DNA of 5,494 nt from JAFGKK01 sp964521085 (GTDB lineage: Bacteria; Chloroflexota; Anaerolineae; Anaerolineales; RBG-16-64-43), in NCBI GenBank assembly GCA_964521085.1, contig CAZFPL010000132.1:1-5494 (forward strand), read 5' to 3'. Positions 1-5,494 of the stretch are shown here, in pieces. Under the pieces are notes generated by a model. It had not been told where the DNA came from, searched no databases, and worked only from the letters and a program-made list of their open reading frames with translations. The stretch's first letter is position 1. Each line of letters starts with the position of its first letter. A program made the translations under genes and the position numbers.

Positions 1-657
1 GACGGCGAAGGCCTGGTGGAGGCGCTGCACGAGATATCATTCGCGGCCGAAGATCACCAGTTTATCGGCATCCTGGGGCCATCCGGCTGCGGCAAGAGTT
101 CGTTGTTGTATATGCTCAGCGGGCTGCGCCGGCCGACCAAGGGCGAGGTGTATCTGGATGACCGTCCCTACAGCAAGATGTCGGAGGGGGAGCGGGTGGG
201 GCTGCGCCGCACCGAGTTCGGATTCGTCTTCCAGCAGCACTTTCTCATCAATTACCTGACCGCACTGGAAAACGTCATGGTCTCCGCGCCGCTTCAGGAT
301 AAGGCCCACGCCGAACAGGCCAAGGCGCTGCTGGCGGACTTGGGAATGGGGAACAAGCTGCACCGGTTCCCCTACGAACTATCCGGCGGCGAACGCCAGC
401 GGGTGGCGATCGCGCGGGCGATGATCCACCGCCCGCGGATCATCTTCGCCGACGAGCCGACCGGCCTGCTGGACCGGCGCACCGGATTACAGGTGATGGC
501 GCTGCTGCGCAGCTACCGCGAGCAGGGCAGCCTGATCGCCGTCACCCATAACCCGGAGATCCTGGCCGACGCCGACTTGATCATGAAATTGCGCGATGGG
601 CAGATCGTCAGCGTGGAAGACCGGGTGACGCGCCAGAGTGGGGAGATGTCGGCATGA
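1..657 (+). CDS. ABC transporter ATP-binding protein, LolD/MacB/YbbA-type (5'-partial)
   Basis: Cytoplasmic nucleotide-binding subunit that hydrolyses ATP to drive the two FtsX-type permeases encoded next. The reading frame is open from base 1 and 218 residues are visible. Numbering from base 1, the motifs are: Walker A GPSGCGKSS (26-34), Q-loop Gln78 in FGFVFQQ, signature LSGGERQ (127-133), Walker B IIFADE with Asp151 and catalytic Glu152, D-loop GLLD, and H-loop His183 in VTHNPE. All key residues are intact. The D-loop reads GLLD where this family usually has GNLD, and Walker A has Cys at a position usually Ser. A GTG at 16 could be read as a start, but family members have a further N-terminal strand with the adenine-stacking aromatic residue before this point, so the true start lies upstream of the window. 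The length and the short tail after the H-loop match LolD/MacB/BceA-class ATPases without fused domains. The stop overlaps the next start (ATGA, 654-657), implying an operon. The class is secure; the substrate is unknown. Confidence 0.95.
   Translation, partial: DGEGLVEALHEISFAAEDHQFIGILGPSGCGKSSLLYMLSGLRRPTKGEVYLDDRPYSKMSEGERVGLRRTEFGFVFQQHFLINYLTALENVMVSAPLQDKAHAEQAKALLADLGMGNKLHRFPYELSGGERQRVAIARAMIHRPRIIFADEPTGLLDRRTGLQVMALLRSYREQGSLIAVTHNPEILADADLIMKLRDGQIVSVEDRVTRQSGEMSA
640..657 (+). promoter_or_regulatory. Ribosome binding site and ATGA stop/start overlap (ATPase to permease 1)
   Basis: A purine-rich GGGGAG (640-645) lies 8 bases before the ATG at 654, inside the end of the ATPase gene. 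The ATPase stop TGA (655-657) overlaps that ATG as ATGA, the usual arrangement for termination-reinitiation coupling. This fixes the start of the first permease. That start is also supported by the paralog, which begins with the same five residues, MNPLS. Confidence 0.75.
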
Positions 658-3017
658 ATCCCCTGTCTTCATTCACGTATGCGTTTCGCCATAAACGCCT
701 CACCTTGATGCTGACCGCAATCCTCGCGTTTACGGCCGCGGGCTTGTACCTCTTCATAGGGCTGGCACAGAAAACGTACATCGCACCCGCCTTTGTCATT
801 AATCGATATCTCACCAAATTCAACCTTGTGATGCCGGACCAGGTGCCAGCGTTGGATCCGGACTCGATCGGCCGAATCCTCGCGAATCCGGATGTCGCCC
901 AAGCGCTGCCGCAGTCCCATTTGAGTATTAAGGTATCCAATATCGGGGGCGCTAATTTCCTCTTCCGCCTGATCGCACTGCGCGCATCGGATTTGGAGAC
1001 GGTTTTATCCCAATCGGGAGTCACTGTAAAGGAAGGCCGGCTGCCGGAAGCGGGAACCAACGAGGTGGCGCTTTCGGAAGAAATCGCCGCCGCGCTGAAT
1101 CTTTCGATCGGCGATACGTTCGGCCGGACGACGGACGAGAAGGCCTATCCCAACATCCTCAGCCCGCTGAAGTTGGCGGGCATTCTCTCCGGCGAGGTCC
1201 GGCTGGGGCTTATTTCACTTGAATATCTGCAGCAGAGCGAAGTCTACGGCAGTCAGTCCGAAGAAGGCCTGCTGGTTATCGCCCGGCCGGGCCGCGAAGC
1301 CGCGGTGGAGGAGTTTCTCCTGCAATCCATCCGCAACTCCTCCACGAAAACTTACACCTACCGGTCCGTATCCGAACAGACGGCCAAGGATCAGAAGCTT
1401 CTCTACGTGCTGGGGATCCCAATTGTGCTGCTGGTTTCTTTTGCCATCACATTGGTGATCGGCGCCATCAACCAGCTTGCCTTCAACATCCGGCTGTCGG
1501 AAATCGGAACGCTGTATGCCATCGGCTACCGCCGAAATTGGCTGGCATGGCGCATGACGCTCGAGACGGCGGGACCCGCGCTGATCGGATGGATCGCCGG
1601 GATCCTGATGGGGTGGGGCGGAATAGCGGCCGTGAACTCCGCCGTCTTCGTGCCGCGGGGCTTTGGAACCGACGGCGCTTCTACGACGGCGTTCCTCTTC
1701 ACGGCGCTGGTTCCGATCGTGGTGATCGGATCCGCACTGCTGACGGCGTTTCGCGCGCTGGGGCGGCTGGATGCGGTCGCGGTGGTCGAGCGCGGACAGT
1801 TGACCATGGAAGCGGAACGATCCAACTCCGCGGGGAATCCGCCCGCTAAGGATCCGCCCCGGCCTCTGGCTTCACTCACATACTACCGGCGGCATAAGCG
1901 GCAGGCCTGGGTGCTGACCGGTTCCACGCTGCTCCTGATCCTGGGAACCGGACTGCTGTTTTTCCTCTTTGCGGCTGGAGCGGATGCGATGCAGCCGGGG
2001 CTGAACAACCTGAGCCGCATGAGCGCAGTCTCGCCTAACAACGACCCGCTGGATCCGGCGCTTATCGACCGGATCCGCGCAAACCCTGCGGTGGAACGCG
2101 TGATGAATGTGTACGCCTTTGCTCCGGTAAAGATTTCCATTCCGCCGATGTTCCCCGACCAGCCGGTGGAAGCCCTGTGCGTTGCGGCGGAGGATATGGA
2201 GTACCTGGTCGCACTCTATCACTTGGAGCTGGCGGAGGGACGCCTGCCGAACCCGGGGACCAACGAAGTCGTGATTCCCTGGGTGGCCGCGAAAAACCGG
2301 GATCTCCATGTGGGCGACGTGATCGGAGATCCCGCCAATCCCGCTTATCGCGGCGCGCCCTCGCTGCCCCTACAGATCGTGGTATCAGGGATCTTCGCGC
2401 CGGCCGATTCACTTGCGCAGGAAACCTGGCTTTCGTTCATGTCGCTGGAATACGTGGAGCAGTATCGCGAATCCGATCTCTCGCTCATTATTATCCCCCG
2501 GGCCGGGGAAAAGTCTGAGTTCGATGCCTGGCTGGAGGATCAAATCGCCGGAGAAGATCGCATCGTCATCACATATGGAAACCAGCAGGCTGCTCTCCAA
2601 GAAGAGATGGGCTCGATGTTGTTTACCTTCTCCTTGATGGAAAGTGTCATCGCCCTGGTGGCGGCGCTCGCGCTGGCGGGTCTGCATTATCTCTTCCTCA
2701 CGGGGCGCGAGGCCGAGCTGGGGATCCTGCAGGCTTTGGGGTTTGCGCGCCGGCAATTGGTAAGCCGCATCCTGCGCGAGATGTTCTTCACGATTGGCGC
2801 CGCGTGGTTGGCCGGCATGGGCGGATGCCTGCTGGTCCTGCTTTTTCTGCAATACGGCCTTTTTGCTTCGGTCGGGTTGAAATTGGATCTTTTAAATCCG
2901 GCTCCCTGGCTGGCTACTTTGCCAATTCCAGCGGCGATCTTCGCCGCGGGCGCCGGACTTACCATATGGATGCTCTCCCGGTTGGATCCGATTTCAATCA
3001 TCGAAAGAAGAGTGTAA
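654..3017 (+). CDS. ABC transporter permease, double FtsX/MacB-type (first paralog)
   Basis: Integral membrane subunit of 787 aa, partner of the upstream ATPase. It contains two consecutive FtsX modules. Module 1: a basic RHK helix (12-14), TM1 about 16-38, an extracytoplasmic domain about 39-247 resembling MacB_PCD, and TM2-TM4 at about 248-274, 303-328 and 344-368. Module 2: RHK again (413-415), TM5 about 417-441, an extracytoplasmic domain about 442-654, and TM6-TM8 at about 655-681, 709-735 and 752-773. Both modules carry the cytoplasmic FtsX motif E-[IL]-G-x-L-x-A-[IL]-G (283-291 and 688-696), expected to contact the ATPase, and end in LD-x(4)-ER (372-380 and 777-785). The two ectodomains share EGRLP-x(2)-GTNEV (127-138 and 528-539). 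At about 787 aa with 8 predicted TMs it is roughly twice a single 4-TM LolC/MacB-type permease and in the size range of YbbP-like proteins. Membrane segments were read by eye. The family call is strong; the transported or acted-on substrate cannot be inferred. Confidence 0.93.
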   Translation: MNPLSSFTYAFRHKRLTLMLTAILAFTAAGLYLFIGLAQKTYIAPAFVINRYLTKFNLVMPDQVPALDPDSIGRILANPDVAQALPQSHLSIKVSNIGGANFLFRLIALRASDLETVLSQSGVTVKEGRLPEAGTNEVALSEEIAAALNLSIGDTFGRTTDEKAYPNILSPLKLAGILSGEVRLGLISLEYLQQSEVYGSQSEEGLLVIARPGREAAVEEFLLQSIRNSSTKTYTYRSVSEQTAKDQKLLYVLGIPIVLLVSFAITLVIGAINQLAFNIRLSEIGTLYAIGYRRNWLAWRMTLETAGPALIGWIAGILMGWGGIAAVNSAVFVPRGFGTDGASTTAFLFTALVPIVVIGSALLTAFRALGRLDAVAVVERGQLTMEAERSNSAGNPPAKDPPRPLASLTYYRRHKRQAWVLTGSTLLLILGTGLLFFLFAAGADAMQPGLNNLSRMSAVSPNNDPLDPALIDRIRANPAVERVMNVYAFAPVKISIPPMFPDQPVEALCVAAEDMEYLVALYHLELAEGRLPNPGTNEVVIPWVAAKNRDLHVGDVIGDPANPAYRGAPSLPLQIVVSGIFAPADSLAQETWLSFMSLEYVEQYRESDLSLIIIPRAGEKSEFDAWLEDQIAGEDRIVITYGNQQAALQEEMGSMLFTFSLMESVIALVAALALAGLHYLFLTGREAELGILQALGFARRQLVSRILREMFFTIGAAWLAGMGGCLLVLLFLQYGLFASVGLKLDLLNPAPWLATLPIPAAIFAAGAGLTIWMLSRLDPISIIERRV

Positions 3018-3023
3018 TCGATG
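3007..3023 (+). promoter_or_regulatory. Weak ribosome binding site before permease 2, 3-bp intergenic gap
   Basis: The only candidate Shine-Dalgarno is the purine run GAAGAG (3007-3012), 8 bases before the ATG at 3021 and still inside the previous coding sequence. It is a poor match to AGGAGG. Since the preceding stop (TAA, 3015-3017) is only three bases away, expression of the second permease probably relies on ribosomes arriving from the first. The start is supported by the MNPLS N-terminus shared with the first permease. Confidence 0.5.
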
Positions 3024-5375
3024 AATCCGTTATCCCCTTTCCTGTATTACCGTCGCCATAAAGCCTGGGCGCTTGCGCTGATCTCTCTGTTGGCGCTCGC
3101 GGCCGCGGCCGTCTACCTGGTCATCGGCCTGCTGCGGGAGACGTTCGTCACGCCGATCTATACCATCAACGGCTATCTGGAAAAATTCAGCCTGCTGCAA
3201 ACGGAAAATGCGGAATCTCCGGAGCCCGGCCTGGCGGATAGGATCCGGTCGAATCCGGACGTGGCGCGCGTGCTTGCGCAAAGCAATCTGGAAATCATCG
3301 TGCCGGGTGTCGGCGGGGCATCCTTCCCTTTCCGCCTGATCGGGCTGACGGGCGCCGAAATAATCTATGTGCTCGGCCGCGCCGGAGTCTCCCTCGCGGA
3401 AGGAGAATTGCCGCAAGCGGGGACGAACGGCGTGGCGATATCGCGCGAGCTGGCGACGGCTCTTGAGCTTAAGATCGGCGAGACGTTCGACCGCACGACC
3501 GACGGCGCCGCATATGCCGCGGTCGGAAGCCCGCTGAAACTGGTCGGCATCCTCAGCGGCGATGTGCGTCTGGGAGTGATGTCGTTGGAATTTCTCGAAG
3601 GCAGCCCGGCATTCCTGGGCTCGGCCCGCACTGGTTGGTTGGTCATTGCCCGCCCGGGACGCGAGGCGGCGCTCGATGATTTTCTGCGGGAAGTCTCCCA
3701 CAGCGCGGGTACGGCCGTCACTTGGAAGCAGATGCGGGAGAAGACCGCGAAGGATTCGATCGTGCTCTATACGGTCGGAATTCCACTCGTGCTGCTGATC
3801 ACCCTCGCGATCACGCTGGTCGTTGGTTCGATCAACCAGCTGGCGTTCCTGCGCCGGCTGCCGGAATTCGGCGCGCTGCATGCCGTCGGGCGGAGCCGGG
3901 GATGGCTGATCCGCCGCCTGACGGCGGAGACGGGGGTGCTGGCGGCCGCGGGAACGGCGTCGGGAATCCTCCTGGCCTGCGCGGCCCTGGGCGCGCTGAG
4001 CGCCGCCCTGTTCGAGCCGGAGGGATTCGGCTTTGCGCCCTTGCAGCTCGCCGAAATCCTGTTTGTCGCGCCGCTGCCGCTGGCGGTGATCGGCTTCACG
4101 CTTTTTTCCGCGCTGCGGGCCTTCGCGAAATTGGATCCGGTGGCGATCGTCGAGCGCGGCGAGCTGAGCATGGAGGAAGAGCGGATCGGGCGCGCCGGGT
4201 CCGGAGCGCTTCCCTGGCCGCTCGCGGCGGAGACGTTCTACCTGCGGCACAAACGCCGGGCGGCGGCGCTCGTCGGCGCCACGGCCCTGATGATCATGGG
4301 CGCGGCGCTGTTCATGTTCGTCGTCGAGATGTTCGACAACGCCCGCCAGCCGCTGCTGAACCATCTGCGCAGCGTCAGCCTGGTCTCGCCGGGATCCGGG
4401 ATGCTCTTGGATTCCGCGGCGGAGGACCTCCGCGCGCTGCCCGCCGTCGAGCGGGTCGTGCCGGCGTACGTCTTTTCCGCGCTGGGGATCGCCATCCCGC
4501 CGGTTACGCCCAATTACCCGGGCGAAACGTATGCGGTCTCGCACGCGGATTTGGAATACCTGATGGATCTCTTCGATTTGGTACTCGCCGAAGGCCGCCT
4601 GCCGCACCCAGGGACGAACGAACTCGTCATCCCCTGGACCTTCGCGCGGAACCGAAATTTGCATATAGGTGACGCCGTCGGCGACGGCGCGCATCCGCTG
4701 TACCGCGACGCGCCGGTGCTGCCTTCTGCCCTGGTGATATCCGGGATCTTCGCGCCGGCGGGGAGTTACGCGGAAGAGAACTGGCTTTCGTTTGCCTCGC
4801 TGGAATATCTCGAGGAGAATCCCCAATGGCAAATCCCGCAATCACTGGTCGTGGCGGCCCGGCCCGGGCAAAAAGCCGCGCTCGATTCCTGGGTGGAAGG
4901 GGAATGGGCCGGCGAAGCGGTCCGGGTGTTCACCTATGGGAACCAGACCGCGTTGTTCAAGGAACAGGCGGCCGGATTGAAGACGATCCTCGGCCTGCTG
5001 GAGGGCGTCATCGCGCTGGTGGCGGCGTTGACCCTGGCGGGGCTGACCTACATCTTCTACTCCGGGCGGCGGACCGAATTCGGGGTGATGTATGCATTGG
5101 GGATCGAGCGCCGGCGGTTGATATGGCGGGGTTTGCGTGAATCCTTCTTCACCACCGGTGCGGCCTGGCTGGCGGCGGTGCTGTTCTTTGCCGCGCTGGT
5201 CCTTGCGTATCAGCGGCTGGTCTACGATCCGGCCGGCTTGCAGCTCAACTTCTTCAGCCCGACTCCGTGGCTGTTCACGCTGCCGGTGCCGGCCGCGGTG
5301 ATCCTCGCCGGGGGTATTGCCCTCGCCGTCATGCTCGCGCGCATGGACGCGGTGGAGATCATCGAGAGGAGGTAG
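3021..5375 (+). CDS. ABC transporter permease, double FtsX/MacB-type (second, tandem paralog)
   Basis: A 784-aa integral membrane protein, paralogous to the preceding permease along its whole length; 25 of the first 50 residues are identical by eye, with near-constant register. Layout: RHK helix (12-14), TM1 about 15-37, ectodomain about 38-244, TM2-TM4 about 245-270, 303-332 and 341-367, second RHK (409-411), TM5 about 413-435, ectodomain about 436-652, TM6-TM8 about 653-680, 709-730 and 750-773. FtsX coupling motifs are at 282-290 (EFGALHAVG) and 686-694 (EFGVMYALG). LD/MD-x(4)-ER motifs are at 371-379 and 775-783. Ectodomain motifs EG[ER]LP-x(2)-GTN are at 127-136 and 524-533. TM2 (GIP-x-VLL, AITLV, INQLAF) and TM6 (VIALVAAL, LAGL) are the segments best conserved with the paralog. 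The gene is visibly richer in GC than its neighbour. It presumably works with the same ATPase, either alongside the first permease or as an alternative partner; which of these is unknown. It ends in TAG (5373-5375), with no further + strand gene visible. Confidence 0.93.
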   Translation: MNPLSPFLYYRRHKAWALALISLLALAAAAVYLVIGLLRETFVTPIYTINGYLEKFSLLQTENAESPEPGLADRIRSNPDVARVLAQSNLEIIVPGVGGASFPFRLIGLTGAEIIYVLGRAGVSLAEGELPQAGTNGVAISRELATALELKIGETFDRTTDGAAYAAVGSPLKLVGILSGDVRLGVMSLEFLEGSPAFLGSARTGWLVIARPGREAALDDFLREVSHSAGTAVTWKQMREKTAKDSIVLYTVGIPLVLLITLAITLVVGSINQLAFLRRLPEFGALHAVGRSRGWLIRRLTAETGVLAAAGTASGILLACAALGALSAALFEPEGFGFAPLQLAEILFVAPLPLAVIGFTLFSALRAFAKLDPVAIVERGELSMEEERIGRAGSGALPWPLAAETFYLRHKRRAAALVGATALMIMGAALFMFVVEMFDNARQPLLNHLRSVSLVSPGSGMLLDSAAEDLRALPAVERVVPAYVFSALGIAIPPVTPNYPGETYAVSHADLEYLMDLFDLVLAEGRLPHPGTNELVIPWTFARNRNLHIGDAVGDGAHPLYRDAPVLPSALVISGIFAPAGSYAEENWLSFASLEYLEENPQWQIPQSLVVAARPGQKAALDSWVEGEWAGEAVRVFTYGNQTALFKEQAAGLKTILGLLEGVIALVAALTLAGLTYIFYSGRRTEFGVMYALGIERRRLIWRGLRESFFTTGAAWLAAVLFFAALVLAYQRLVYDPAGLQLNFFSPTPWLFTLPVPAAVILAGGIALAVMLARMDAVEIIERR

Positions 5376-5411
5376 GGCAGGGAGATCGATTCACGCCCAA
5401 TCCTCCCGGTA

Positions 5412-5455
5412 ATTCATGAGTAATCAGCCATCCCGTCGGCTGATTACTCATGAAT
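5412..5455 (+). terminator. Perfect 18-bp inverted repeat, possible bidirectional terminator
   Basis: The left arm ATTCATGAGTAATCAGCC (5412-5429) and right arm GGCTGATTACTCATGAAT (5438-5455) are exact reverse complements around an 8-nt loop. The hairpin starts 37 bases after the stop of the second permease and ends 11 bases before a possible convergent stop, which is where a shared terminator would sit. Against a classical intrinsic terminator, neither strand has a U-tract after the stem, the stem is long, and its arms are only about 39% GC. Alternatives are a short mobile or REP-like palindromic repeat, or a paired operator: each arm contains a TGA-N4-TCA half-palindrome (5417-5426 and 5441-5450). 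The inverted repeat itself is certain; its role is not. Confidence 0.5.
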
Positions 5456-5466
5456 ATGATCGATCG

Positions 5467-5494
5467 TTACCCTTCCACCTCGATGCGGTCCACC
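5467..5494 (-). CDS. Possible 3' end of a convergent gene (partial, unidentified)
   Basis: Read on the - strand from the window edge, one frame gives VDRIEVEG followed by TAA (complement of 5467-5469). Seven of the eight codons end in G or C, as in the genes on the other strand, and the position just beyond a palindrome suits a convergent gene end. Eight residues are far too few to name a product and could arise by chance. Confidence 0.25.

Noticed and set aside
16..18. GTG as the real start of the ATPase
   Set aside because: Starting here would remove the N-terminal strand and adenine-stacking aromatic residue found in this family. The frame is open to the window edge, so the gene is treated as 5'-partial.
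3722..4672. A 316-residue + strand open frame inside the second permease
   Set aside because: It is out of frame with the permease, rich in Arg, Gly and Ala, has no domain signature, and lies within a gene whose motifs continue undisturbed across the region.
3030..4841. A 603-residue open frame antisense to the second permease
   Set aside because: Its translation is dominated by Arg, Gln, Asp and Pro with no recognisable domain. It mirrors a strongly supported + strand gene with high GC3, which typically leaves such antisense frames open.
5367..5373. AGGAGGT, a near-perfect Shine-Dalgarno, at the end of the second permease
   Set aside because: No ATG, GTG or TTG follows at a usable distance; the bases simply encode the terminal Glu-Arg-Arg and the stop.
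5380..5407. A small hairpin, GGGAG pairing with CTCCC just after the second permease
   Set aside because: Only five strong pairs plus a bulged extension across a large loop; much weaker than the 18-bp palindrome and plausible by chance.
1..5494. tRNA, rRNA, CRISPR array, transposase or prophage signals
   Set aside because: None found. Coding by the three genes fills the window to 5375, and the remaining 119 bases show only the palindrome and a possible convergent gene end.

Overview
This window covers most of one ABC-transporter operon on the + strand of a GC-rich bacterium (60-base rows sampled by hand range from about 48% to 78% GC). It holds the 3' part of an ATPase gene (1-657, start cut off by the window edge), a large permease gene (654-3017, 787 aa) and a second, paralogous permease gene (3021-5375, 784 aa). 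The ATPase and first permease share an ATGA overlap. The two permeases are 3 bp apart. No internal promoter or terminator is apparent, so the three are very probably co-transcribed and translationally coupled.

The ATPase has all the nucleotide-binding motifs of the LolD/MacB/BceA/YbbA class. Each permease is a double FtsX-type protein: an N-terminal RHK-containing helix, one membrane segment, a MacB_PCD-like extracytoplasmic domain of about 210 residues and three more membrane segments, and then the whole arrangement again. The pair therefore carries four FtsX modules with about 16 membrane segments. This fits the type VII ('mechanotransmission') ABC superfamily, which uses ATP hydrolysis in the cytoplasm to drive extracytoplasmic movements (lipoprotein extraction, tripartite efflux, peptide-antibiotic resistance or sensing). 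Nothing in the sequence names the substrate. No adaptor, outer-membrane channel or two-component regulator is visible here, although the operon continues upstream of the window.

Downstream of the second permease, a roughly 91-bp gap contains a perfect 18-bp inverted repeat (5412-5429 / 5438-5455, 8-nt loop). It is followed by what may be the last eight codons of a convergent gene on the - strand (5467-5494). The hairpin may be a shared bidirectional terminator, but it lacks a U-tract on either side.

Taxonomy cannot be fixed from this sequence. Large double-FtsX permeases next to a single LolD-like ATPase occur in several phyla, including Chloroflexota and Firmicutes; a Chloroflexota-like GC-rich organism is only a weak guess. 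The most notable points are the tandem pair of already-duplicated permeases served by one visible ATPase, the in-frame single-stop junction between them, their different base compositions, and the long perfect palindrome. No convincing new system is visible; this looks like an uncharacterised member of a known superfamily.
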